DNA from: Allopusillimonas ginsengisoli
Lineage (GTDB): Bacteria; Pseudomonadota; Gammaproteobacteria; Burkholderiales; Burkholderiaceae_B
Assembly: GCF_004153455.1 (NCBI RefSeq)
Contig: NZ_SDQE01000001.1
Span: forward strand, 682,001-746,000
DNA: 64,000 nt
Direction: 5' to 3'
The notes under the pieces were generated by a model. The model made no database searches. It had not been told where the DNA came from and saw only the letters and a list, made by a program, of their open reading frames with translations. The position numbers were made by a program, and so were the translations under genes. Shown one piece after another: positions 46,819-55,682 of this stretch (positions are counted from its first letter, which is position 1; every line of letters begins with the position of its first letter).

Positions 46819-48030
46819 ATGCCAACCTACCACTACGAAGCTGCCGATGCGACCGGGCGCGTAGAGCGCGGGATGATCGACGCCGACAGTGAGCGCAATG
46901 CCCGCCAGGCGCTGCGTTCGCGCGGGTTTGTGCCATTGACCTTGCGCACCGCCAGCAATAGCCGCGTCGACACCGGCACCCTGCTGAAGCGCGGGCGGCT
47001 CAGCGATTCGGATCTGGGCTGGCTCACACGCCAACTGGCCAGCCTGCTGGCTGCCCACCTGCCGCTGGAATCCGCCCTGAGCGCCACGCTGGAACAGGCA
47101 GAGCGCCAGCACATCGCCAACACGCTGGCATCGGTGCGCGCCGACATCCGCGCCGGCCATCGGCTGGGCGAGGCACTGGCGGCGCATCCACGTGACTTCC
47201 CTCCCATCTACTGCGCACTGATCGACGCCGGAGAGCAGTCCGGCGACCTGCCGCAGGTTATGGAAAAACTGGCCGACTATATCGAATCGCGCGGTGCATT
47301 GCGCAACAAAGTGATGACCGCCTTCATCTACCCGGCCATCGTCACGATTGTGTCGATCTGTCTGGTGATCTTTCTGCTCAGTTATGTTGTGCCCCAGGTC
47401 GTCGGCGCATTCAACCAGACGCATCAAACCCTGCCGTTGCTCACCCGTGTGATGTTGTCCACCAGTGGATTTGTGCAGAACTGGGGCGCTGCTGCCGCGC
47501 TGGCTCTGGCCGTGCTAGTTGGGCTTTGGCGCTGGCGCCTGCGTGATCCTGCGGCACGGCTGGCCTGGCATGCGCAGGTGCTGCGCCTGCCCTTGATCGG
47601 CCGCTACGTGCTGGGCGTGAACACTGCCCGCTACGCCGCCACACTGTCCATACTCACGGGTAGCGGCGTTCCTTTACTGGCCGCCCTGGATGCGGCAGGC
47701 CGAACGCTGGGCAATGACAGGCTGCGCCTGGCAGTGGACGAATCCACGCAGAGGGTGCGTGAAGGCAGCCCGCTGGCGCGGGCCTTGCAGTCACAGAAAG
47801 TGTTCCCCCCCCTGTTGATACACCTGATAGGCAGTGGCGAACGTACAGGTGAACTGCCTGCGATGCTGGAGCGCGCCGCACGCACGCTATCGAGTGAACT
47901 GGAGCGGCGTGCCATGACCATGACTGCGCTGCTTGAACCCTTGATGATCTTGATCATGGGCGGCATCGTACTGGTCATTGTGCTGGCCGTTATGATGCCG
48001 ATTATCCAAATCAATCAAATGATTCAATGA
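46819..48030 (+). CDS. gspF: Type II secretion inner-membrane platform protein GspF
   Basis: A 403-residue polytopic protein with the family opening MPTYHYEAADATGRVERGMI, two GspF domains (LGWLTRQLASLLAAHLPLES; YAATLSILTGSGVPLLAALD) and three membrane helices. Last gene of the T2SS operon, ending 16 bases from the convergent FGE gene. No prepilin peptidase (gspO) gene lies in the window, so it must be elsewhere. Confidence 0.95.
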   Translation: MPTYHYEAADATGRVERGMIDADSERNARQALRSRGFVPLTLRTASNSRVDTGTLLKRGRLSDSDLGWLTRQLASLLAAHLPLESALSATLEQAERQHIANTLASVRADIRAGHRLGEALAAHPRDFPPIYCALIDAGEQSGDLPQVMEKLADYIESRGALRNKVMTAFIYPAIVTIVSICLVIFLLSYVVPQVVGAFNQTHQTLPLLTRVMLSTSGFVQNWGAAAALALAVLVGLWRWRLRDPAARLAWHAQVLRLPLIGRYVLGVNTARYAATLSILTGSGVPLLAALDAAGRTLGNDRLRLAVDESTQRVREGSPLARALQSQKVFPPLLIHLIGSGERTGELPAMLERAARTLSSELERRAMTMTALLEPLMILIMGGIVLVIVLAVMMPIIQINQMIQ

Positions 48031-48046
48031 CCTGGTGTCGGGGCGT

Positions 48047-49195
48047 TCATTGTGCGCGATACGCAAGTTGAGGCGCCGGCGCATCCTTGACCAGCCGGAA
48101 GCCTACATGAGACATGGGGCTGTATGGATCGGCGCTGCGGCGGGCGCTCGGCCGGTACGATAGGCAGTAGCTCTCGTTGCACAGGAACGAACCGCCGCGA
48201 ATCACGCGCTTCGGCGCATTCACCGGCACCCCGGGCTCGGACGGATCGAAAGACTCATTGGGTCCTGAGGGATTGTCGATAGGCTGTTTTGCGGCAGCGG
48301 GCGCCTGCAGGGCGAAATAATCGGCGCGGTACCAATCCGACACCCATTGCCATGCATTGCCAGTCATGTCGTACAGCCCATAGCCATTGGGTGGAAACGT
48401 TCCCGCCGGCATCGTGCCCGTAGCACCGCCGGCCTCGGGACTCACGACCGGAAAACTGCGTTCCCCTGTATCCCAGTAATTGGCCTGCATCTGGCCGTCG
48501 GGCATCAATTCATCACCCCACACATAAGTCGCCTGCTCCAGGCCACCACGCGCGGCGAACTCCCATTCCGCCTCGGTAGGCAAGCGCTTGCCCGCCCACC
48601 GCGCATAGGCCTGAACATCCTCATAGCTCACTTGCACAACAGGATGGTCGCCCTTGCCTTCGATGGAGCTGCCGGGCCCCTGCGGATGCCGCCAGTCTGC
48701 GCCGGGTACATAACGCCACCACTGTGTATAGTTCTCCAGGCTGACAGGCACGCGCGTGCCCACGAAGACCATGCCGCCGGGCACGAGCACGCCATCAGGG
48801 GGTTTGGGTGTGCCGGGAGGCAATTGCACGCGTACGGTTTCCCAATCGGGTTTCTTTTCGGCGGTCGTTACGTACCCTGTTTCTTTCACGAATTGGGCGA
48901 ACTGATCGTTGGAGACATGGGTGCGATCCATCCAGAAACCATGAACCTTGACCTGATGCGCAGGACGCTCGTTGGGTTGGGCCATTTTGCTGTCGCTGCC
49001 CATGAGAAAAACACCGGCGGGCACCCAAGCCATATCCTGAGGCGTGGTCACGCCGTCACCGACAATGACTGTCGGTGCTGTCGGCTGTTGCGCCGGCCGG
49101 GTGAACCATCCCAGCGCCCCCCCTGCCGCCAACAAGCCGACAACGCCTGCGCCAGCCAGCAACAAGGTGCGACGCCGGGGTTTAGTAAATGCCAT
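48047..49195 (-). CDS. Formylglycine-generating enzyme (sulfatase-modifying factor), membrane-anchored
   Basis: A 382-residue FGE/SUMF1 homologue. Fold motifs: MAWVPAGVFLMGSD, HPVVQVSYEDVQAYARWAGK, RLPTEAEWEFAARGGLEQAT, GLYDMTGNAWQWVSDWYRAD. The copper active-site cysteines are both present in VIRGGSFLCNESYCLSYRPS (C339, C344). The N-terminus KPRRRTLLLAGAGVVGLLAA is a signal-anchor, possibly Tat-like, so the catalytic domain should be periplasmic. Its start overlaps the sulfatase stop by 14 bases. It oxidises the sulfatase cysteine to formylglycine. Most bacterial FGEs known to me are cytosolic, so the anchor is notable. Confidence 0.92.
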   Translation of the reverse strand: MAFTKPRRRTLLLAGAGVVGLLAAGGALGWFTRPAQQPTAPTVIVGDGVTTPQDMAWVPAGVFLMGSDSKMAQPNERPAHQVKVHGFWMDRTHVSNDQFAQFVKETGYVTTAEKKPDWETVRVQLPPGTPKPPDGVLVPGGMVFVGTRVPVSLENYTQWWRYVPGADWRHPQGPGSSIEGKGDHPVVQVSYEDVQAYARWAGKRLPTEAEWEFAARGGLEQATYVWGDELMPDGQMQANYWDTGERSFPVVSPEAGGATGTMPAGTFPPNGYGLYDMTGNAWQWVSDWYRADYFALQAPAAAKQPIDNPSGPNESFDPSEPGVPVNAPKRVIRGGSFLCNESYCLSYRPSARRSADPYSPMSHVGFRLVKDAPAPQLAYRAQ

Positions 49196-51353
49196 AGGAT
49201 TGCTCGCAAGTCTTATTCAGATTGTTCTGAATAATCGATTCATCAACATTGTTCGTCAATCCATCCAGAACGCCGTTCACGGCAAAGTCATAGAGGCTGG
49301 ATAACCCCCAGTCGTTCGCGATACGGCGCCAGTTGTCCAGATCTTCGGCATTGACTACGCCGTCTTTGTTGCCGTCGCCCGGACAATCGGGTTCTGAAGC
49401 CACTATTTTGTTCAGCGTTGCCTGAAGGTCCTTGAAGATTGCCCGCGTTTCTGCAGTGGGATGATCCAGCAGATTGCGATCCGGTGTGTCGAGCAGAGGC
49501 GTGGGCGCGGCCTGGTTCACCTCGTATAGCTCCTCGACGATGTCTGTCTGAAAATCGTTGGTGTCCGGATTGAAATTGTAGGTGATATTGCGCACCAGCT
49601 TGAATCGATCGTTGCGCACGGCCATCGCCGTGTCGGGCAACGTGTTGAGCATATCCTGCCCTGCAGTATGGAGCGCCTGATTTACTTCTGCGCACGTTTT
49701 GTAGCCCACGCCGTTGTTGTCAATCACAGTATCTGATGTGTAGCCAGGGCCCCACCAATTACCCTGATTGTCTTCGCACACACTCTTGGAGGGCGCGCTC
49801 TGCGTGCAGGCTGCGGTGATCACACACGGCCCGTTTCTGGCGCCGTTGGCCTGTATGTTGCTGCTGCCCATCGTGAAGTTGATGGTACGAAGGCTGGCCT
49901 GGTCCGGGTTGGTCAGATAGGGCAACACGCCCACCGAATCGACCGTACGCGGCGCGGCATCATGTACATCTATCCCGGCGATCTCGCCGAACAGCTGAAA
50001 CAAATCGACCGCGTTGACCATGTGATCAACTTCGCGATCAGGCTGGACCACCTGCGGGCCAGCGATGATCAGGGGATCCCACACACCCGTCTGATACGCC
50101 GTGCCTTTTGCCTGCGATCCGACAAACGGTACCTTTACCGCCGTACCCAGCGTGCCGTTATCGCCGATGATCACGATCGTCGTGTTGGACGACTTGGGAT
50201 CGTAAGCCAAGTTGCCATCGCTTCTCCAACTGGCAAGCCCCGTCTCGACCAGCAGCCTTCCAAACTCGGCATCCATGGCTTCGGTCATTTTGTCCTGTAT
50301 GAGCCGGCCTGCTTCCGGACCATTGCAGTTCCAGCCATCCGATGCGGGACCATCGCTGTTGGCAAGGAGTTCGCCAGGCGGCTGTTGCCAGGGAGTGTGA
50401 GCAGCCGTAAAGCTTACCGTCGCCATCCATGGCTTGTCGCCTGTGCGCGCGTTGATCCACTCGATCGCTGCGTCGGTTTCGATCTGGGTACGATACCGCC
50501 TGGCGCGGGGATCTGTAAGCGGCACTTCTTCCACATTCCCGTCTTCGATGATGACAAGCGGCGAGACGTAATAGCCGTTAAGACGATTGAATTCGAGCGT
50601 GGCAGGCGGACCGGCGCAGGTCTCATCATCCGGTACAAATATACCGCCCGAGGCCAGGCATTGAAGGCCGGCAGCATCTTGAGACAGTGCCGTACGTTTG
50701 ATCACCCTGCAGGTGTTGTTGGCCTGATAGCAAGCGCCGGTGTCGGCGCCGCCAGCATGTTCGCCGGGAACAAAGCCACACGTATAGCCCTCTCCAGGGT
50801 CAACGCCCCCCGCGGAGGTATCCACGGATCCGGGCAGACCGCCTACCCAGCCATAGAAATAATCCCAACCCAACACGCTGGGCGCGCCATTCCCCGCCTC
50901 GTTGTTTTCTGGCCCAGCCAGATGGGATTTGCCGAACAGGGCGTTTTCATACCCGGCCTGCTTGAGCAGTTTGGGCACCGTCAGGTCGAAAGGTGAAAGC
51001 TGCGAATTGGCAAGGTCGTTAGGGCCAAGCGCCTGGTACACATTGGTACGGAAGGGATACCGGCCGGCAAAGAAAGCGGCGCGGCTCGGCGAGCATTCTG
51101 GCATGGTCCAGGTATTGCGGAAACGTATGCCGGCGCTCGCGATGGTGTCTATGTTCGGCAGATTGGGCGCCTTGACACCACCGTAGCCAAATGACCTCAT
51201 CTGGTCGATGCCGACATCATCCATGATGACGAACAGGATATTTGCCGGTTGCTCGGGGTCGTCGCTGGAAGCGACATCGCTGCCGCTGCCACAGGCGGCC
51301 AAGACGATTGCGGCGGTCCCCGCCACGGCAAGCGCTGAAAATGCCTTTATCAT
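49182..51353 (-). CDS. Lipoprotein type I sulfatase with C-terminal dockerin-like calcium loop (copy A)
   Basis: A 723-residue sulfatase. Signal ALAVAGTAAIVLAAC ends in a lipobox (Cys21, +2 Gly). Metal Asp pair in NILFVIMDDVGIDQM; FGly motif C87-S-P-S-R91 in WTMPECSPSRAAFFAGRYP; later GKSHLAGPE and VIIGDNGTLGTA complete the active site. Residues about 659-671 (GDGNKDGVVNAEDLDNW) form an EF-hand/dockerin-type DxNxDG loop. Many cysteines in the central domain (TCGFVPGEHAGGADTGACYQ) suggest disulfides. GGGAGAAGG precedes ATG at 51353. Probable arylsulfatase-like enzyme for an extracellular sulfate ester; true substrate unknown. Confidence 0.9.
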   Translation of the reverse strand: MIKAFSALAVAGTAAIVLAACGSGSDVASSDDPEQPANILFVIMDDVGIDQMRSFGYGGVKAPNLPNIDTIASAGIRFRNTWTMPECSPSRAAFFAGRYPFRTNVYQALGPNDLANSQLSPFDLTVPKLLKQAGYENALFGKSHLAGPENNEAGNGAPSVLGWDYFYGWVGGLPGSVDTSAGGVDPGEGYTCGFVPGEHAGGADTGACYQANNTCRVIKRTALSQDAAGLQCLASGGIFVPDDETCAGPPATLEFNRLNGYYVSPLVIIEDGNVEEVPLTDPRARRYRTQIETDAAIEWINARTGDKPWMATVSFTAAHTPWQQPPGELLANSDGPASDGWNCNGPEAGRLIQDKMTEAMDAEFGRLLVETGLASWRSDGNLAYDPKSSNTTIVIIGDNGTLGTAVKVPFVGSQAKGTAYQTGVWDPLIIAGPQVVQPDREVDHMVNAVDLFQLFGEIAGIDVHDAAPRTVDSVGVLPYLTNPDQASLRTINFTMGSSNIQANGARNGPCVITAACTQSAPSKSVCEDNQGNWWGPGYTSDTVIDNNGVGYKTCAEVNQALHTAGQDMLNTLPDTAMAVRNDRFKLVRNITYNFNPDTNDFQTDIVEELYEVNQAAPTPLLDTPDRNLLDHPTAETRAIFKDLQATLNKIVASEPDCPGDGNKDGVVNAEDLDNWRRIANDWGLSSLYDFAVNGVLDGLTNNVDESIIQNNLNKTCEQSYGIY

Positions 51354-51452
51354 AGCCTTCTCCCTGAAAAGGCCATTCCCCAGACCTGCCACCCCGCGCC
51401 GATGCGATAGCGCGCTATGAGGTGGCGAAAAAACTGTTTGCGACGCAGAGGG

Positions 51453-53624
51453 TTAATAAACGCCATAACTGCGTTCGCAGGTTTTGTTCAGGTTGTTCTG
51501 GACGATGCCTTCGTCAATATTGTTTGTCAGTCCATCCAGGATGTCATTCACATAAAAATCGTAAACACTCGATAGCCCCCAGTCATGCGCTATCCGGCGC
51601 CAGTTCTCCAGGTCTTCTGCGTTGACCACGCCGTCTTTATTGCCATCCCCGGGACAATACGGCTCGGAGGCCAAAATCTTGTCCATCTGCGCCCGCAGCG
51701 TTTTGTAGATAGCCTGCGTTTCTGCGGTGGGAGTGCGCAACAGATCAAGGTTCGGCGTATCGAGCAATGGCGTGGGCGCAGCCTGATTGACCTCGTAGAG
51801 CTCTTCGACGATGTCCGTCCGGAAGCCATTGGTGTTCGGATCGAAATCCATGGCCGTATTCCGAACCAGCTTGAAGCGATCGTTGCGAATGGCGATCGAC
51901 GACTCAGGCAGTACGGTAAGGGTGTCTCGCTGTGCGTTGTAAAGCGCCTGATTGACATCCGCGCATGTCTCGTAGCCCACCCCATTGTTGTCCACCACGG
52001 AACTGTGGGTGTAGCCCGGCCCCCACCAGTTCCCCTGGTTGTCTTCGCATACGCTCTTGGATGTTGGAATCACCGTGCACGTTGTGCTGATCACGCAGGG
52101 CCCGTTTCTGCCGCCATTGGCCTGCAGATTCATACCGCCCATGGTGAAGTTTATCGTGCGCAAGCTGGGTTGGTCAGGATTGGTCAGATAGGGCAACACA
52201 CTCACAGAGTCGACGGTGTGCGGCACAACCTCGTGCACGTCGAGACCAGCAACTTCGCCAAATAACTGGAACAGATCCACCGCATTGACCATGTGCTCGA
52301 CTTCTCGATCAGGTTGGGCAACCTGCGGGCCAGCGATGATCAAAGGATCCCAGACACCCGTCTGGTATGCGGTGCCTTTTGCCTGAGAAGGAATGAACGG
52401 CGTTTTTACTGCGGTGCCCAGCGTCCCATTGTCTCCCATGATGACGATGATGGTATTCGATGCTTTGGGGTCGTAGACCAGATTGCCATCGCCACCCCAA
52501 CTTGCAAGCCCTGTTTCAACCAGCAACCGGCCAAACTCCGCGTCCATCGCCTCGATCATCTTGTTCTGTATCAAACGGCCGGGCTGCGTGGCTGTGCAAT
52601 CCCAGCTGTCCGATGCGGGGCCATTATGCTTGGCGAGCAAGTTGCCGGGAGGCTGTTGCCAGGGGGTGTGGGCGGAGCTGTAGCTGACCGTTGCCATCCA
52701 CGGTTTGCTGTCCGAACGGGTATTGATCCACTCAATGGCGGCATCGGTTTCGATCACCGTACGATACTTTCTGGCCCGCGGGTCTGTGAGCGGCACTTGT
52801 TCGACATTGCCGTCATCGATAATTACGAGAGGCGAAACGTAGTAACCGTTTTCTTGTTCGAAATTGACCGTGGCAGGCGGACCGGCGCAGGTCTCATCAT
52901 CCGGCACAAATATGCCGCCCGAGGCCAGGCATTGAAGGCCGGCGGCGTCTTGAGACAACGCCGTCCGCTTGATCACACTGCACGTGTTGTTGGCCTGGTA
53001 GCAAGCGCCAGTGTCGGTGCCGCCGGCAAGCTTGCCGGGAACAAAGCCACACATATAGGGCCCCGTTGAATCCACACCGCCCGCGGTGGTATCCACAGAA
53101 CCCGGCAAACCACCCACCCATCCATAGAAGTAATCCCAGCCCAGCACGCTGGGGGTGGCGTTCTCTGCCTCGTTGTTTTCCGGGCCAGCCAGGTGGAATT
53201 TACCGAACATGGCGCTTTCATACCCAGCCTGCTTGAGCAGCTTGGGCGCCGTCACGGCATAGGGAGACAACTGCGAATTGGCCAGATCGTTGGGCCCAAT
53301 GGCCTGATTGATGTTGGTGCGCAACGGATACTGGCCCACGAAGAACGCGGCACGCCCCGGCGAGCATTCTGGCATGGACCAGGCATTGCGAAAACGCACG
53401 CCCGCGCTCGCCACGGCGTCCATGTTCGGCATGCTTGGCGGCGTGCTGCCCCCGTAGCCAAAAGACTTCATCTGGTCGATGCCAACGTCATCCATGATGA
53501 CAAACAGGATGTTTGCTGGTTGTTCTGAATCGTCGCTGGAAGCGACATCACTGCCGCTGCCGCAAGATGCAAGGGCCAGCACAGCAAATGCCGATGCAAG
53601 CAGTTTAGGTAGCGTCAGGTTCAC
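51453..53624 (-). CDS. Lipoprotein type I sulfatase with C-terminal dockerin-like calcium loop (copy B)
   Basis: A tandem paralogue of the next gene, also 723 residues with lipobox Cys21 (LALASC). GTG at 53624 with GGGAG seven bases upstream gives the matching signal peptide; the ATG at 53669 would add an unlikely extension. The FGly motif is C-S-P-G-R (SMPECSPGRAAFFVGQYP) rather than CSPSR. The rest (IMDDVGIDQM, GKFHLAGPE, MGDNGTLGTA, dockerin-like GDGNKDGVVNAEDLENW) is conserved. It is first in the operon, 99 bases before copy A. Different specificity from copy A is plausible. Confidence 0.9.
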   Translation of the reverse strand: MNLTLPKLLASAFAVLALASCGSGSDVASSDDSEQPANILFVIMDDVGIDQMKSFGYGGSTPPSMPNMDAVASAGVRFRNAWSMPECSPGRAAFFVGQYPLRTNINQAIGPNDLANSQLSPYAVTAPKLLKQAGYESAMFGKFHLAGPENNEAENATPSVLGWDYFYGWVGGLPGSVDTTAGGVDSTGPYMCGFVPGKLAGGTDTGACYQANNTCSVIKRTALSQDAAGLQCLASGGIFVPDDETCAGPPATVNFEQENGYYVSPLVIIDDGNVEQVPLTDPRARKYRTVIETDAAIEWINTRSDSKPWMATVSYSSAHTPWQQPPGNLLAKHNGPASDSWDCTATQPGRLIQNKMIEAMDAEFGRLLVETGLASWGGDGNLVYDPKASNTIIVIMGDNGTLGTAVKTPFIPSQAKGTAYQTGVWDPLIIAGPQVAQPDREVEHMVNAVDLFQLFGEVAGLDVHEVVPHTVDSVSVLPYLTNPDQPSLRTINFTMGGMNLQANGGRNGPCVISTTCTVIPTSKSVCEDNQGNWWGPGYTHSSVVDNNGVGYETCADVNQALYNAQRDTLTVLPESSIAIRNDRFKLVRNTAMDFDPNTNGFRTDIVEELYEVNQAAPTPLLDTPNLDLLRTPTAETQAIYKTLRAQMDKILASEPYCPGDGNKDGVVNAEDLENWRRIAHDWGLSSVYDFYVNDILDGLTNNIDEGIVQNNLNKTCERSYGVY

Positions 53625-53942
53625 AGCAGTCTCCCAGGAGGCGGCATGTGCCGCCCAACACCAGGCCATGAACGTTGAAAATGTAACGCTACGTCTTATA
53701 GCCTAGGCCGAAGTTATTAGTTCTAAATTTGCAGGTAGCGTAAAGGATAATAAAAGAATGTGCAACCAAAGTTAACGTCCGTTAATTTGGAAAATGCCGC
53801 TGTTTTGACGGGAAAAGAGGGCTTAAAAGAGAATTCAAAGAGGATTCATTAGGGCGACCGGCCTATTGGATCACCGGTGGGGCCAGCGTAGGATGCCTTG
53901 ATCCCTGGCCCTGCGTGGCTTCGAATGGAATGGCCCGACACA
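53625..53942. promoter_or_regulatory. Divergent promoter region between sulfatases and the membrane enzyme
   Basis: About 318 non-coding bases, AT-rich in 53700-53860, must contain the promoters of the leftward sulfatase-FGE operon and the rightward membrane enzyme. A dyad TTAACG-TC-CGTTAA lies at 53772-53785 and could be an operator. No recognised sulfur, iron or phosphate box was identified with confidence. Confidence 0.45.
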
Positions 53943-55670
53943 ATGAAAAAAGCCTTCTTCGCGGCATCCTTGCCCCATCACAGTCAACTTGTTGCCACAG
54001 TGCTCATTGTTCTCGCGTATCTGGCAGAGCGGCCCTATGTTTTTTTTAAATATCCCGGCTACCTTGAACAGTCTGGCTGGCCAAAGATCAGCGCACTGAT
54101 CCTCTTTATATTCATTTGGTGGCTACTGTGTTTCTTTCTATATCTGTATGCGGCGAAAAGCAGGCCGATAGCAAAATGGTCTATTTTTGTTCTGCTGGCT
54201 GTGTCTTCAACGGCCTTTGATCTGTATTACGCAGTGTCGGGCGGCGCCCCTTTACTCTACGAGGATTATGCCATCCTGGTTGATGCCATCAGATCCTCGG
54301 GAGATGCCCTGGCTGAGTACTACCCGCTACTCACCTACTCGGCCATCCGCCTGCTCCTCTTGTTCTGCGCATTCTGGATGATGGCGCCCACCAAGGGGGC
54401 CAGTCTGAAAGCGATGGCATTGCTGGTGTCATCGATATTGGTGTTTTCCAGTGTTTGTGTTCTCAAGCATGGAACGTATACGAATCTGCTGCCCGGAACG
54501 ACTGGTATATATGGGTTGAGTCTCGCCTCTCTTTTTGATGGTTCCAGTAAAGCATATGTATATCAGGGAGAATCGCATCCCTCGAATCCAACCGATGATA
54601 TCAATATCTTGGTGGTGATGGACGAGAGCGTCAGGGCCGATTTCTTATCCGCCCGTGACCTCCAGGATCTGTTTGCCGGATACACCGGCGACTGGCGATA
54701 CTATGATTTCGGTGCCGCCACATCTGCAGGAAACTGCAGTGCCTCAAGCAACATTATGATCAGAAAGGGAGTGCGCCCTCTGCACGTGACCGATGATTTA
54801 TATAGCAAGCCCCTCGTGTGGAGCTACGCCAGAAACGCAGGGTTCACGACCTATCTGCTGGACGCGCAACGTGGCGGCAAGGGCCATGATCATTTTGATG
54901 CGCGCGAACTAAGTCTGGTCGATCACAATATTGATGCCAGCAAAACATCCCGGGATGCCGATATTCCCGCCCTGATGGCCTACCTGAACGAGCAGGGAAA
55001 AACGTTCTCCATTGCCATCATGAATGGATCGCACTTTCCATATCACAATAACTTTCCTGCCGACTATACGATTCAATTGCACTCGGAGTATGTTGCTGCG
55101 GACACAACTCGCGTCGAGTACGCCAAATCAGTGAACTGGCAAACAAAGGGTTTCATCAAAGCACTGACAGCACTCGATTTGAGCAAGCCGACGATTGCCA
55201 TTTATACGTCAGATCACGGGCAAAACATAAACGACCAGCCCGGGCCGCATCATTGCACTGGTTCAGGCCACCCTTTCATCGGCGAAGGGCTGGTTCCGCT
55301 TGTGGTTTTCACCAATTACCAGGACGAGATGATGGAAGCCGCAACGAGTTTCAATTATCAGCGGCTCTCACACTTCAACATCTTTCCCACTGTTCTGCAG
55401 TACATGGGGTTTGATGTGGCGAGCATCGTTGGCAAACGCAGCACGTATCTGTCGCCTATCACCAGTAAGGCGGTTCCGTTCAACCGATTTACCTACGGCG
55501 ATGCATTCGGGCGTTTCGGCCAGGCGGTTAAAACCATGGATGTAACCGCAGAGAAACAGCTCGTGCTCAAGCGCTCACAGGATATGCGTAACGAGTACAG
55601 CCACGCTGACAGCACACCGCAGGCCTTCTCGACGGTCGCCAAAGCGAGCGATCAGACAACGGTCCCATAG
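53943..55670 (+). CDS. Membrane alkaline-phosphatase-fold transferase (phosphoethanolamine transferase-like)
   Basis: About 575 residues: five N-terminal membrane helices (LVATVLIVLAYLAERPYVFF, ISALILFIFIWWLLCFFLYL and three more) followed by a periplasmic sulfatase-fold domain. INILVVMDESVRADFLS supplies the first metal Glu, IAIYTSDHGQNIND the DH pair, and PGPHHCTGSGHP the C-terminal His. The region where Eptx/LtaS enzymes carry the nucleophile Thr reads AATSAGNCSASSNIMIRKG. ATG at 53943 is chosen; 53925 is an alternative, both with weak ribosome sites. It could decorate lipid A or another envelope glycan. Divergent from the sulfatases. Confidence 0.75.
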   Translation: MKKAFFAASLPHHSQLVATVLIVLAYLAERPYVFFKYPGYLEQSGWPKISALILFIFIWWLLCFFLYLYAAKSRPIAKWSIFVLLAVSSTAFDLYYAVSGGAPLLYEDYAILVDAIRSSGDALAEYYPLLTYSAIRLLLLFCAFWMMAPTKGASLKAMALLVSSILVFSSVCVLKHGTYTNLLPGTTGIYGLSLASLFDGSSKAYVYQGESHPSNPTDDINILVVMDESVRADFLSARDLQDLFAGYTGDWRYYDFGAATSAGNCSASSNIMIRKGVRPLHVTDDLYSKPLVWSYARNAGFTTYLLDAQRGGKGHDHFDARELSLVDHNIDASKTSRDADIPALMAYLNEQGKTFSIAIMNGSHFPYHNNFPADYTIQLHSEYVAADTTRVEYAKSVNWQTKGFIKALTALDLSKPTIAIYTSDHGQNINDQPGPHHCTGSGHPFIGEGLVPLVVFTNYQDEMMEAATSFNYQRLSHFNIFPTVLQYMGFDVASIVGKRSTYLSPITSKAVPFNRFTYGDAFGRFGQAVKTMDVTAEKQLVLKRSQDMRNEYSHADSTPQAFSTVAKASDQTTVP

Positions 55671-55682
55671 AAACCATTGCCG

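Noticed and set aside
53943-55670. Third FGE-dependent sulfatase
   Set aside because: The membrane helices and the missing Arg in the C-S-A-S-S segment favour a phosphoethanolamine transferase-type enzyme over a formylglycine sulfatase.
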